Assembly: GCA_964017045.1 (NCBI GenBank)
Contig: OZ024808.1
Coordinates: 24,783,918 to 24,847,917 of the forward strand
Origin: Omphiscola glabra
Taxonomy: Eukaryota > Mollusca > Gastropoda > Lymnaeidae
Length of the DNA: 64,000 nucleotides
Direction of reading: 5' to 3'
Shown here: piece by piece, positions 11,193-23,800 of the stretch
Layout: the number at the start of each line of letters is the position of its first letter
Numbering within the stretch: position 1 is the stretch's first letter
Translations under genes and position numbers: made by a program
The notes under the pieces: model-generated
Databases searched by the model: none
Seen by the model: only the letters and a program-made list of their open reading frames with translations
What the model was told of the DNA's origin: nothing

Positions 11193-12190
11193 ACATTATA
11201 TTGCTAATCATGATCCATTCTCCCCCATCACCATTCGATTAAATTTGAGAATCCTAAAAGTTAATTTTCTGATCGAATACCCGTTACTACCGTGGATTTA
11301 AAGGAAAACGAATTCCCTTTAAACATATCACCCAGCCCTTTTGTTGGAGTGTTCTCAATTTCTTATAACGGAAGGTCAAGACCGTGCGCAGCGTACGATA
11401 AATCGGTTGTTTCAACTCAAAATGTCGACGATATCCTATTTCGGTGCACACATTAAAATAAAACAAAAAAACTCAACATTTTTTGTTGTAATTTTGAACT
11501 TGAATTTCGATATAAAAATACAAAAAATAAACAAGAAAAAAAAACCTATATAAACCTTAAAGAAATATCTGAGTTCAGGGACGACAATTCTAACTTGATT
11601 TAACGATCATGTCGGTGTCTGAGATCTTGGGTCAATGTCGCCATTAATTTCTACGCGCCGAAACCCGAGTCTCAAAGAGGAAACAGATACGGACCCATTC
11701 GACAATGATGATAGAATCGTTAATGGTGAACACTCAAGGGTTCCTTTACAATAACTATCATATAATGACTATATTTGACACAAACAGAAAAGGGGATTTA
11801 TTATTATTATAGTTTTTGTTCTTGTGCATTTCACCGTTTCCGCAGGACTATGAAACAAGTTCCTACAAGACACCCGATGTTCTCTGACCTCCCAGGTTTA
11901 CGCCTCTCTTTATAATATTCTCATTTTTGATTTATGCTCATTTCTTCTGTTACCAGCGAAGCGTCGCGGGGGAGGTGTGGTTGATGGGTGGCCACAGGGA
12001 AGGTGTGAGAACCGCTGGTGGTTCATGTTTCAAACTTGTGTGGTGTCCTTGACACAGTCATTCCGTAAACGGCGTTGTCCTCCACCGGCCCGTAAACCCC
12101 AGTGCCTGATGTTGCACGCTTGCCATGTATGATTGCTTGACAGGCATAACAAGTGACCAGGGCATGCGATCTGTTGATGGGCGAGATACC
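11193..12190. other. Unique sequence, nothing firmly recognised
   Basis: No repeat families. The minus strand at 12023-12190 is open (CYACQAIIHGKRATSGTGVYG in part) but unrecognised, and it runs into the following array. Confidence 0.3.
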
Positions 12191-12580
12191 GGCTGATTGG
12201 GATGACACCAACCATTGGTCTCATGTTGATTGGGATGACACAAACCATTGGTCTCATGTTGATTGTGATAACACAAACCATTGGTCTCATGTTGATTGGG
12301 GATGACACCAAACATTGGTCTCATGTTGATTGTGATAACACAAACCATTAGTCTCATGTTGATTGGGATGACACCAACCATGGTCTCATGTTGATTGGGA
12401 TGACACCAAACATTGGTCTTATGTTGATTGTGATAACACAAACCATTGGTCTCAAGTTGATTGGGATTACACCAAACATTGGTCTCATGTCGATTGGGAT
12501 GACACAAACCATTGGTCTCATGTTGATTGGGATGACACAAACCATTGGTCTCATGTTGATTGGGATGACACCAAACATTG
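12191..12580. repeat. 33-bp minisatellite, about 12 copies
   Basis: The unit starts cattggtctcatgttgattg and ends ggatgacaccaaa, with gtgataacac variants. The length of 33 keeps frames open (minus: NQHETNGLCHP). Confidence 0.96.
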
Positions 12581-12610
12581 GTTTCCTTTCCTCATTTCAT
12601 TAATTTTTTT

Positions 12611-13242
12611 TGAAAATATTAGCTAGATTAAATGTTGAAAACATTAGCTAGATTAAATGTTGAAAACATTAGCTAGATTAAATGTTGAAAACATTAGCTA
12701 GATTAAATGTTGAAAACATTAGCTAGATTAAATGTTGAAAACATTAGCTAGATTAAATGTTGAAAACATTAGCTAGATTAAATGTTGAAAACATTAGCTA
12801 GATTAAATGTTGAAAACATTAGCTAGATTAAATGTTGAAAACATTAGCTAGATTAAATGTTGAAAACATTAGCTAGATTAAATGTTGAAAACATTAGCTA
12901 GAATAAATGTTGAAAACATTAGCTAGATTAAATGTTGAAAACATTAGCTAGATTAAATGTTGAAAACATTAGCTAGATTAAATGTTGAAAACATTAGCTA
13001 GATTAAATGTTGAAAACATTAGCTAGATTAAATGTTGAAAACATTAGCTAGATTAAATGTTGAAAACATTAGCTAGATTAAATGTTGAAAACATTAGCTA
13101 GATTAAATGTTGAAGACATTAGCTAGATTAAATGTTGAAAACATTAGCTAGATTAAACGTTGAAAACATTAGCTAGATTAAATGTTGGAAACATTAGCTA
13201 GATTAAATGTTGAAAACATTAGCTAGATTAAATGTTGAAAAC
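12611..13242. repeat. 25-bp minisatellite, about 25 near-identical copies
   Basis: The unit is gaaaacattagctagattaa plus atgtt. Only a handful of substitutions occur across 630 bp, so expansion or homogenisation is recent. AACATT and AATGTT in each unit are inverted copies. Confidence 0.98.
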
Positions 13243-13624
13243 TGTGTGTTAGTAAATAGAAATGTGTTTCAAATGGAAACAAGTGTGTCTAAAAATAAAT
13301 TGAAAAAAAAAACCCAAAAAAACTTACAATTTGCAGACTGTATAAAGTAAAAAGAGGAAAATAATGATTCGATTTGTATGGATGAATGGATTACTTAAGT
13401 AATCAGTCAATTGACTTTATAAAAATTACTTTGGAAGAAGTCAGGATAATGGAATACTTGGTGCATTTTTAATTTGATGGTAAAGGATTGGATGATTGGA
13501 GACAGAAAGAAATATAAACTTGAAGTATGTTCGAGTAGTCCACGAATGTCGGGGATAAACGATTGGACCGATGAAATTAGTTGAATATTTAGGTAAACGT
13601 AAATTTCAAAATAATATCTCCCCA

Positions 13625-13862
13625 TCATCATAAGTGGCGCTGCTGCCAAACGCATGGCCCAGGCCTGAACCACCACATGCTTCCATTCAGATCGACCCGT
13701 GGCATTGTGCCACCATGCACGCGGACAACCGGCTGGAGTAAGTCCATCTCTACATCTCAGTGTTGGTCGACCGGGTAGCCGTCTGCCCCTTAGTATCACC
13801 TTTCGATGCTCTACAATCCGGCATCCTTTCCACATGTCCTGTCCAGCGAAGTCTGCCTTTTT
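13625..13862 (-). pseudogene. Decayed LINE reverse transcriptase fragment
   Basis: In one minus-strand frame the sequence reads GRLRWTGHVERMPDCR; after a frameshift near 13790-13800 it continues as VILRGRRLPGRPTLRCRD, followed by WWHNATGRSEWKHVVVQAW. These are the typical RLRW.GHV.RM, GRP.LR.RD and DRSEW-like motifs of LINE C-termini. The copy is short and broken. It differs in wording from the three other minus-strand LINE ends in the window. Confidence 0.78.
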
Positions 13863-14969
13863 GAAATTGTTGTGAATCTGGATTTTTCCTCGAAAAAATT
13901 AATACATATCCTGATTTTTACAAAATTTCCACCCAACATTCTCTATGACCGTATATTTTCTTGAGAATGTTCGCTCTCTCATGTATTGAACAGGTTATCT
14001 GATTTATTTGATTAAGGAACCAAGCCTCCTTTTTGTAAATTAATATGTTCTTATAATAGAAGTAAATTTTGTTTTAATTTCTCGTTGTGGTTGCTTTCTT
14101 TTTTTAAAATTATTTATTCTTTTAAAGTAGTGTTTGCAGGATGGAATATAAGCAATTCCCTGTTTTTTATCCTTTCTTTCAGCTCCGTCATTATTATTTT
14201 TTTTTATACTGTGCTCCTTCACAGTTAGTGGCTCCTAGATATTTGAAACTATCCACTCTCTTAATATTATCATTCTAATATATGTTTGTTATGTCCAACG
14301 ATATCAGATATCCAAATACTTACTGATATTAATTTGTCTGTCTTTTTCCATTGTAATTTTATTTGGGTGGGAGAAAAAACTTTTTTCTTAGTATTTTCTT
14401 CAATCTGTACATGATTTATTATCCCCCACGGTATTCAATATCTAATTACTTGTTCTCTGATTCAGTTTCCATAGAACGAGATAATGTCGTAAAAACGACC
14501 AAGAGAGGAAACAAAAAAATGTATTCCACTGTTCACGGGGAAAGTCACATAATGTTAAAGAACGCATAAGACAAAATGAAAAAAAAAGGGTTAAAGAACG
14601 GGAAAATAAATACATTGAGGAACAGATCAGCATGTCATTAAGAAAGAAGAATGAGAACTATTATCAGCACGGGACAGGAAGTGGTAGACAGCTGCGCATG
14701 TCTAACGCAGGCCAAGCAAGAATGGTGTTGAAGTGAATTAATGGAAAAGGGACTATTTGATGGTCTCTTATTGTCTGCTATATATTAGCTACTCCCGATG
14801 TAATAACAGAAAGAAAATAAAATCTAAACATTACATTTGCTTTTAAATTCATTTTTAGTAAATAAGCGAATGCAGAATCCAAATCTTTAATTCAGAATGA
14901 TATATTTGATATCTGATTTAATGTGCAATCAATTATTGGTTATAAAATTACATCTACCGATGTCGAAAA
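13863..14969. other. AT-rich unique sequence
   Basis: Short unrecognised frames only (for example 14363-14569 plus). No repeats seen. Confidence 0.4.
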
Positions 14970-16178
14970 ATGTTACACTTTGTTTCCCACTTCTTTGTTG
15001 CTGACAATACTATCTCAATATGTTCCCCACTTCTTCGTTGCTGACAATACTATCTCAGTATGTTCCCCACTTCCTTTTTGCTGACACTACTATTTCAATA
15101 TGTTCCCCACTTTCTTATTGCTGACAATACTGTCTCAATATGTTTCCCAATTTCTTATTGCTGACAATACTATACTGTCTAAATATGTTCCTCACTTTCT
15201 TGTTGCTGCCAATACTATCTCAATATGTTTCCCAATTTCTTATTGCTGACAATACTGTCTCAATATGTTCCCCACTTCCTTATTGCTGACAATACTGTCT
15301 CAATATGTTCCCCACTTCCTTATTGCTGACAATACTGTCTCAATATGTTCCCCACTTCCTTGTTGTTGCCAATACTGTTTCCGAATTTCTTATTGCTGAC
15401 AATACCGTCTCAATATGTTTCCGAATTTCTTATTGCTGACAATACTGTCTCAATATGTTCCCCACTTCCTTGTTGCTGACAATAATGTTTCAATATGTTC
15501 CCCACTTCCTTGTTGCTGACAATAATGTTTCAATATGTTCCCCACTTCCTTGTTGCTGACAATAATGTTTCAATATGTTCCCCACTTCCTTGTTGCTGAC
15601 AATAATGTTTCAATATGTTCCCCACTTCCTTGTTGCTGACAATAATGTTTCAATATGTTCCCCACTTCCTTGTTGCTGACAATAATGTTTCAATATGTTC
15701 CCCACTTCCTTGTTGCTGCCAATAATGTTTCAATATGTTCCCCACTTCCTTGTTGCTGCCAATACTGTCTCAATATGTTCCCCACTTCCTTGTTGCTGAC
15801 AATAATGTTTCAATATGTTCCCCACTTCCTTGTTGCTGACAATAATGTTTCAATATGTTCCCCACTTCCTTGTTGCTGACAATACTGTCTCAATATGTTC
15901 CCCACTTCCTTGTTGCTGACAATAATGTCTCAATATGTTCCCCACTTCCTTGTTGCTGACAATACTGTCTCAATATGTTCCCCACTTCCTTGTTGCTGAC
16001 AATAATGTCTCAATATGTTCCCCACTTCCTTGTTGCTGACAATAATGTTTCAATATGTTCCCCACTTCCTTGTTGCTGACAATAATGTCTCAATATGTTC
16101 CCCACTTCCTTGTTGCTGACAATAATGTCTCAATATGTTCCCCACTTCCTTGTTGCTGACAATAATGTTTCAATATGG
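14970..16178. repeat. 40-bp minisatellite, about 30 copies
   Basis: The unit is caatatgttccccacttcct then tgttgctgacaataatgttt. The left third (before 15460) is diverged and irregular; the right two-thirds is nearly uniform, with two alternating variants (aataatgttt and aatactgtct). Confidence 0.97.
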
Positions 16179-16254
16179 TCAAGAAATCAAACGCCGTCTC
16201 ATTATGGTAATATTTAATGCTGGATAGAATTCTTACACTTCAACCCGAGGGCCA

Positions 16255-17111
16255 GTTATCCCATAATCCCATCTATCTAGGACCGGATATCCAACAGTCT
16301 CATCTAGCTAAGAACAATTATCCCACAATCTTATCTATCTAGGACCAGCTATCCCACAATCTTATCTAGCTAGGACAAATTATCCCACAATCTCATCCAG
16401 CTAGGACCAGTTACCCCACAATCTCATCTAGCTAGGATCAGTTATCCCACAATCTCATCTAGCTAGGACCAATTAACCCACAATCTCATCTAGCTAGGAC
16501 CAATTAACCCACAATCTCATCTAGCTAGGACCAGTTATCCACAATCTCATCTAGCTAGGACCAATTAACCCACAATCTCATCTAGCTAGGACCAGTTAAC
16601 CCACAACCTCATCTAGCTAGGACCAGTTATCCACAATCTCATCTAGCTAGGACCAGTTAACCCACAATCTCATCTAGCTAGGACCAGTTAACCCACAATC
16701 TCATCTAGCTAGGACCAGTTATCCACAATCTCATCTAGCTAGGACCAGTTATCCCACAATCTCATCTAGCTAGGACAAGTTAACCCACAATCTCATCTAG
16801 CTAAGACCAGTTATCCCACAATCTCATCTAGCTAGGACCAATTATCCCACAATCTCATCTAGCTAGGACCAGTTAACCCACAATCTCATCTAGCTAGGAC
16901 CAGTTATCCCACAATCTCATCTAGCTAGGACCAGTTAACCCACAATCTCATCTAGCTAGGACCAGTTATCCCACATCTCATCTAGCTAGGACCAATTAAC
17001 CCACAATCTCATCTAGCTAGGACCAGTTATCCCACAATCTCATCTAGCTAGGACCAGTTATCCCACAATCTCATCTAGCTAGGACCAGTTATCCCACAAT
17101 CTCATCTATCT
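16255..17111. repeat. 31-bp minisatellite, about 28 copies
   Basis: The unit is ctaggaccagttatcccaca then atctcatctag, with 30-bp variants lacking one C. It contains the palindrome CTAGCTAG at the junction. It follows the 40-bp array after only about 75 bp. Confidence 0.97.
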
Positions 17112-17947
17112 TTAAAAATGAGTGTAGATTGTGCTTAATACTCGCCCACCGATTAATTGTTACAACACACCCAGCAAGCCAGACACACATGTTTAAAATA
17201 TTAATGTAGTTCCAGAAAAGATGATAGTCGTCCATAAAATTATCATTTGTTAAAGAATATAAATAATATCAAGAATAAAAAAAAAATACACCCCGAATGG
17301 GGAGAGACCGTGTGTCCGGTATATCCCCGCCCTCTCTTCCGTAATGAGTCGTCTTATAAGACATGCAAGATCCATCATAGACTGGCCGTCCCGCGGACGC
17401 TCGTCCCATCCGGCTAAAAGACAAATCTATTTGATCCGGCAGAAGACACGCGGCCTGCAGTCGCCGACACTTTCAATAATATTATATTTCCCCCTTGCCT
17501 GTCGGCGTGGACGAGAGGTGAGAATAAGAACGTGCCCCCACTCGCAGGAGCTCATTTTTGTGGAACGAGATGAACGCGAGAGTGGTCTTTCAATCACAGT
17601 GTTGTCCTTTCCTAATGAACTGAGTCTTGTGCCTCCCCCCCCCCCAACCCCCTCTGTTTCCAATGAAGGAACGACCTTGACCCTAACCTGTCCAGGTCAG
17701 ATAAGTACTTGAACATGGTGGACTGGTTGGTTAGGATTAAAACAATAATGGAAAACCGTAAGACATAGAGCAGACACCCCCGGGCGTCGTATTAGTTAAG
17801 GAACGCCCCTCACTAACCTTTAATGACAACGGGGCGGAATATACGAGTGACGTCACGTAATGTCTAGGTTTTAGAAACTATTTTAGAGTTTTAATCCGGG
17901 TTAATTTCCCTTATACGATTACGTTGGTGGCCCAAAATGCTGGAATC
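17112..17947. other. Unique GC-richer sequence, no gene recognised
   Basis: 17320-17720 has balanced composition and an open frame (17344-17712 plus) that I do not recognise; a C tract lies near 17635. It could hold an unrecognised exon or regulatory DNA. Confidence 0.3.
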
Positions 17948-18085
17948 AAAATTGGATAGACTTAAAGAGACGCAAAATTGGATAAACCCAAATAGTTGGA
18001 CACAAAATTAGATAGACCCAAATAATTGGATATAAAACTGAATAGATCAAATAGTTGGACACAAAATTGCATAGACCCAAAAAGT
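17948..18085. repeat. 28-bp degenerate repeat, about 5 copies
   Basis: Units are based on acaaaattggatagacccaa and atagttgg, with substitutions in each copy. Confidence 0.85.
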
Positions 18086-18200
18086 TATATGTGAGATGTA
18101 AGGAAATTTTCTATATTTTGTTTATAAAGTTTCTAAGTCATATAGTATTTTAGAAAATGTATCTTAAATTTAATCCAGGGGTTCCTTTTTGTTCAGATCC

Positions 18201-18940
18201 GCATACCATCTTGATTATAAAACATTTACCATATACCCTCTTGATTATAAAACATTTACCGTATACCCTCTTGATTATAAAACATTTACCGTATACCCTC
18301 TTGATTATAAAACATTTACCATATACCCTCTTGATTATAAAACATTTACCGTATACCCTCTTGATTATAAAACATTTACCGTATACCCTCTTGATCTTAA
18401 AACATTTACCGTATACCCTCTTGATTATAAAACATTTACCGTATACCCTCTTGATTATAAAACATTTACCGTATACCCTCTTGATTATAAAACATTTACC
18501 ATATACCCTCTTGATTATAAAACATTTACCGTATACGCTATTGATTATAAAACATTTACCGTATATCCTCTTGATTATAAAACATTTAACGTATAGCCTC
18601 TTGATTATAAAACATTTACCGTATACCCTCTTGATTAAAAAACATTTACCGTATACCCTCTTGATTATAAAACATTTACCGTATACCCTCTTGATTATAA
18701 AACATTTACCGTATACCCTCTTGATCTTAAAACATTTATCGTATACCCTCTTGATTATAAAACATTTACCGTATACCCTCTTGATTATAAAACATTTACC
18801 GTATACCCTCTTGATTATAAAACATTTACCGTATACCCTCTTGATTATAAATCATTTACTGTATACCCTCTTGATTATAAAACATTTACCGTATACCCTC
18901 TTGATTATAAAACATTTACGGTATACCCATATTGATTTCA
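18201..18940. repeat. 30-bp minisatellite, 24 copies
   Basis: The unit is ttgattataaaacatttacc then gtataccctc, in perfect 30-bp register. It lies within a 305-codon frame (LIIKHLPYTL repeats), which I regard as a by-product of a stop-free unit whose length is a multiple of 3. A24-type homopolymer follows near 18976. Confidence 0.98.
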
Positions 18941-19561
18941 AAGCTATCCACTATTACAAACTGCTATTAAAATGCAAAAAAAAAAAAAAAAAAAAAAAGG
19001 AAGATTTTTCTGGGACTTCCACTATCCCCTTAGCCTACTTTTTGACCCCCCAGGGCTGCGTGATCCCTAATTAAGAAACCCTGTAAAAAATAATGCAATA
19101 TAGATGTTTATTATCAATGAATTGCTAGACATATATATATAATGAACGAGTCTGATGAGAAATTACGGCCGAGTGTTTTCAACCAATCCATCTACAAACA
19201 TACAGCAACATCTCCGGAAATTTGTTAACATTATTCTGAAGAAGGCGTTTAGCGGAAAAGTCTTTGCCGAAAAGACGGACGTCGGAATCTGAACTTTAAT
19301 AACATCTACGATTTTCGCTCTTGTTGTTGTTGTATTCTTCTTACAACGTTATTTTCATAGCCCGACGAAACAAATGCCCCCCCCCCCCCCCCCCAACACC
19401 CTCTTTGCGTGAACTAAAATTACTTGACAAATGATTTACAATTCATTTTTATTTTAAAAAAATAAAATAAAATAATTTCACATATTGAAAAAAAAAAATC
19501 TATGGATTCTCCAACACCCCACTTAGATCCCCTTTCCTCTACCAATCGCATCATTTTGGAC

Positions 19562-19766
19562 CAGTGGTTCACAACCTTACTAATGCCGGGACCCTTTAAT
19601 ACAGTTCCTCACGTTGTTGTGACGCCCGAACACTACAATTATTTTTGCTGCTACCTTATAAATATGAGTTTTCGTATGGTTTTAGGTGACACCCGTGTAA
19701 GGGTCGTTCGACCGGCCCCCCCCCCCTCCCTCAAAGTGCTCACGACCCACATGTTGAGAACCGCTT
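19562..19766 (+). mobile_element. SPIN-like hAT miniature element, diverged
   Basis: It starts cagtggttcacaacctt and ends gttgagaaccgctt, with family interior runs (gaccctttaatacagttcct, ggttttaggtgac, gggtcgttcgacc) and an internal C tract. The last base is mutated and no matching flanks are visible, which indicates age. Confidence 0.8.
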
Positions 19767-19852
19767 CGTTACACGTTGTGTTGCATTATAACCGTATAAG
19801 GGACAATTGGTAATTCAATGGACAGGACAGATTGCCAGTGGTTCCTGGAGGG

Positions 19853-20034
19853 CAGTGGCGTAGTGAGGGGGGGCAAGGGGAGCATCATGATCCGGGCGCT
19901 ACTCACAAAGGGGCGCCAAATGGTATATTTTACTATAATATTGTATGGTTTTCGAATAGGGGGCGCTAAAAAGGTATTGGGGGCGCTAAAAAGGTATTGT
20001 GCCCCGGGCGCGAGTTAAGCTCGCTACGCTACTG
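19853..20034 (-). mobile_element. hAT-type miniature element with CAGTGGCGTAG ends
   Basis: Same family as 25857-26039 but inverted: it starts cagtggcgtagtgagggg and ends cgctacgctactg. The flanks are ctggaggg and ctggagcg (7 of 8 identical). A short internal stretch (ggcgctaaaaaggtattg) is duplicated near 19962-20000. Confidence 0.82.
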
Positions 20035-20354
20035 CTGGAGCGCGCATATTTGTGCGGGGTCAGGGGATATGTTATTTTTTTTTTATGTCGGCACCTGCCA
20101 AATGGCGTGCAGAAGACGAATGTCGACAGTGCAAACGTGACCTGGGTTCGGCAAGAGGAGTTCAGGCAACGTTGACAGTGAGAGAAGCACATGGGAATCT
20201 TTGATGGATAATCCTGGATCGTAATCAACCAAGTCCAGTGCGGGTTCTTCAACACGGGGATTCTTGAACTATCGACTCATGGACACTTTTTGGCTTTCGT
20301 CAAGAAATCCGGTGATTGGGGGTGGGCGTAGGAAAACAGATAATCATTAATTTC

Positions 20355-20728
20355 CTTGATCTGAAAGTGAAAGTCAACTTTGGTCTGAACGTGAAAGTCG
20401 ACTTTGGTCTGAACGTGAAAGTCGACTTTAGTCTGCACGTGAAAGTCAACTTTGGTCTGAACGTGAAAGTCGACTTTGGTCTGAACGTGAAAGTCAACTT
20501 TGGTCTGCACGTGAAAGTCAACTTTGGTCTGAACGTGAAAGTCGACTTTGGTCTGAACGTAAAAATGTCAACTTTGGTCTGAACATGAAAGTAAACTTTG
20601 GTCTGAACGTAAAAATGTCAACTTTGGTCTGAACGTGAAAGTCAACTTTGGTCTGAACGTGAAAGTCAACTTTGGTCTGAACGTAAAAATGTCAACTTTG
20701 GTCTGAAAATGAAAGTCAACTTTGGTCT
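20355..20728. repeat. 24-bp minisatellite, about 15 copies
   Basis: The unit is ggtctgaacgtgaaagtcra cttt. Many copies contain the perfect palindrome AAAGTCGACTTT; later copies carry a small insertion (gtaaaaatgtcaac). Confidence 0.96.
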
Positions 20729-20924
20729 GTTAGAAGACTTAATCAAGCCTTTCAACGTTTATCGCGGTTTAAAGTTATGATATGACAAACGAAGCAAGGA
20801 GAGCTAGCTGAAAGTCTGATGTACTTTTGACTCGCGTAGCAACACGACTTTTGTTGCTTCAAAATTATCATTTTTAATAAGAGCTAGGTAACAACTTGAA
20901 TGTTGAAAAAAGTAAATGTGGGTG

Positions 20925-21707
20925 GATAGAAATCCATAGTAGTGAGACAGTCTATTCATTAGAGGTGTTAGAAATCCATTGTGGTGAGACAGACTATTCA
21001 TTAGAGGTGTTAGAAATCCATTGTGGTGAGACAGTCTATTTATTATGGGTGCTAGAAGTCCATTATAGTAAGACAGTCTATTTATCAGAGGTGTTAGAAG
21101 TCCATTGTAGTAAGACAGTCTATTTATTAGAGGTGTTAGATGTCCATTTTGGTGAGACAGTCTATTTATTAGAGGTGTTAGAGTCTATTGTGGTGAGACA
21201 GTCTATTCATTAGATGTGTTAGAAATCCATTGTGGTGAGACAGTCTATTTATTAGAGGTGCTAGAAGTCCATTGTAGTAAGATAGGCTATTTATTAGAGT
21301 TGCCAGAAGTCCATTGTAGTAAGACAGTCTATTTATTAGAGGTGCTAGAAGCCCATTGTAGTAAGACAGTCTATTTATTAGTGGTGTTAGAAATCCATAT
21401 TAGCCAGACAGTCTATTTATTAGAGGTACTAGAAGTCCATTGTGGTGAGACAGTCTATTTATTAGAGGTGCTAGAAGTCCATTGTGGTAAGACAGTCTAT
21501 TTATTGGAGGTGTTAGAAATCCATATTAGCCAGACAGTCTATTTATTAGAGGTACTAGAAGTCCATTGTGGTGAGACAGTCTATTTATTAGAGGTGCTAG
21601 AAGTCCATTGTGGTAAGACAGTCTATTTATTGGAGGTGTTAGAAATCCATATTAGTGAGACAGTCTATTTATTAGAGGTGCTAGAAGTCCATTGTAGTGA
21701 GACGGTT
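20925..21707. repeat. 42-bp minisatellite, about 18 copies
   Basis: The unit starts gagacagtctatttattaga and ends with gtccattgtggt. A two- to three-unit block (with catattagccagacag) is repeated, showing block duplication. Frames such as VHCGETVYLLEVLE are repeat products. Confidence 0.97.
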
Positions 21708-21979
21708 AAAAATAATCAGATCAATTAAATTTAATCTACGCGTACTATTAAAACAAACATGACCATCAATTTTAAATAGATTTTTACTTTTCTTGAAGTT
21801 ATAACAGAGAGACAATCATTGTCCTCTTTGCTTTTTGAAATTGCTTTATAAAATTCTCACTGAGCCTAATCTGTTCTCAAAATACAGGAAGGTTCCACGA
21901 GTTTATCACAACAATTTTGGCTTCTCTTCTGAGCGTTTCTGGCGAAAATTTTAATTTAGAAATTGCGGTGATTACAAAA

Positions 21980-21981
<2 letters not shown>

Positions 21982-22046
<65 letters not shown>
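21982..22046. repeat. (TA)n microsatellite
   Basis: About 32 uninterrupted TA units. Confidence 0.99.
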
Positions 22047-22051
<5 letters not shown>

Positions 22052-22886
22052 CTGGTAGTGCCCAATATAGACGCATCAATAAATTATTGAACAAATGAAA
22101 TCGTCTTAGTTCGCGCGTACCTCTCCCAGTTGGAAATGTTGAGGACGGTGGCAAACGTAATCAAACGGGCTGCCAACAGTCCGTAGTCTGTCCACCCCCA
22201 AGTAAGACAGAAACTATGCTTAATTAAGTGGACGTGGACTTAACAAGGGCCGGTCCGGTGAGACAAGACGTCATCGGGACGGATGGAGACGTCAGTCACA
22301 CGAGGTAAGCAGGCCGACAATCGCCAACGCACTTCTGATGAAAGTAGGGCGAAAGTGGAAAACATTTACATTCATTAAGATTTGTAGCTTGAGATGAGTC
22401 CATGGTTTTAAGGAAATATTTAACCTATTTTATTCGAATATTGACAACAGTTAGATCATGGTCAGATAATCCCCCCCCCCTTTCCCACACGTATACTTTT
22501 TACGTTATATTGAGAAGGTCCATTTCTTGCCGACTGTAACACAAATCAACTTCTTCAGGTCGATTTGAAACATTATTAAAAGGGTTAAACAGTTTAAAAC
22601 AGAAATGTGAATGCAAATGTAAAATAATAAAGCTATGCTTTTAAAAAAGTAGACAATGATTATGGAGATACATTTCCATTAAAGCGTTACTTAATTTGAT
22701 TTGGCGTATTGACACGCGGCCCGTGAAATGTTAAGTTGTCATCAAAATGGACCGTGAAAGTATTCGCGTTGACCTCATCAGATCTCGATTACAACAAGCG
22801 ACCGCAGAGCCAGTGTTGTATCGCCGGCTGAAATGCTAAAAATTAAAAACAGTTATTTTTAATGTCAAGTTTTGATCGGTGACTGA
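22047..22886. other. Unique sequence with two CRE-like sites
   Basis: GACGTCA occurs at 22267-22273 and again at 22288-22294, 21 bp apart, in a GC-richer stretch (22220-22340). The rest is AT-rich with a C tract at 22470. No gene recognised. Confidence 0.3.
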
Positions 22887-23042
22887 AGGTTTCGAATAAC
22901 ATCTTCATACTCCCCTTTACTTCTACACATCGCTGGGAGAGTTCGAATAACATCTTCATACTCCCCTTTACTTCTACACATCTCTAGGAGATTTCGAACA
23001 AAATCTTCATACTCCTCTTTACAACTACACATCTCTGAGAGA
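22887..23042. repeat. About 52-bp repeat, 3 copies
   Basis: Copies share ttcgaataacatcttcatac and tcccctttacttctacacat. Confidence 0.92.
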
Positions 23043-23584
23043 GTGACTCTTTAACAGTCGTTCATTAAAATTAAAATAATTTTTAAAGCAAAAAAAAAAG
23101 ATAAAAAAGATGACCAAACGGCCATAAACCACTTAGAGGTCAAATTAGCTAAGAATTAACTAAACTTAGACGCGAATTTTGAAGCTTCTATAGCAGTTAC
23201 AGTTGCATGAGTGCAGAAAACAGACGAATGGAGGAGAATAGTTTGTATGTCATTTGTGTGCTTTCATGGGGTCCAAGGTCACATGGACATGGTGATGATG
23301 ATAGCAGTTACAATTCTACTAAGTGCATGACCTAATATGTTGAAACATATATTACACTGAAAAGTAAATCCATTTTCGATTGCTCTTTTAGCCACATAAC
23401 TAGATTTTTAAAACTGATAGGGGTTGGATTCCTTTGCCTCCATCGAATGACGTCACGTTCTACTTCAAAACTGCAAATAATAAGATTGCGACTCAGCCAT
23501 ACGGTGGTAATGTAAAGAGACCGATGCACATCTTTTCAGAAATCGTACTTGGTATTTACAGGAGTTGTCTCAAAACGTTTTTAA

Positions 23585-23800
23585 GTCACGGCGCCCCTGG
23601 ACCAGCCAGGTCTTCCAGCCACGGCGCCCCTGGACCAGCCAGGTATTCCAGCCACGGTGCTCTGCACCATCCACGTCTAGCAGCCACGGCTCCTTGCAGC
23701 ATCCAAGTATTCCAGCCCCAGCGCCCTGCAGCATCCATATTTTCCAGACACGGCGCCCCTGCACCATCCAGGTCTTCCAGCCACGGCGCCCTTCAGTCTC
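23585..23800. repeat. 33-bp GC-rich repeat, about 6-7 copies
   Basis: Units are based on cacggcgcccctggaccagc and caggtcttccagc. It is GC-rich, unlike its neighbours. Open frames on both strands are due to the 33-bp period. Confidence 0.92.

Noticed and set aside
12611..13242. Regular short repeats as a CRISPR array
   Set aside because: Units are head to tail with no unique spacers, in an animal genome without cas genes; the same applies to the other arrays.
18157..19074. 305-codon frame as a membrane-like repeat protein
   Set aside because: The frame is a 30-bp DNA repeat with uniform units, so there is no sign of protein-level selection, and it ends in homopolymer and unrelated sequence.
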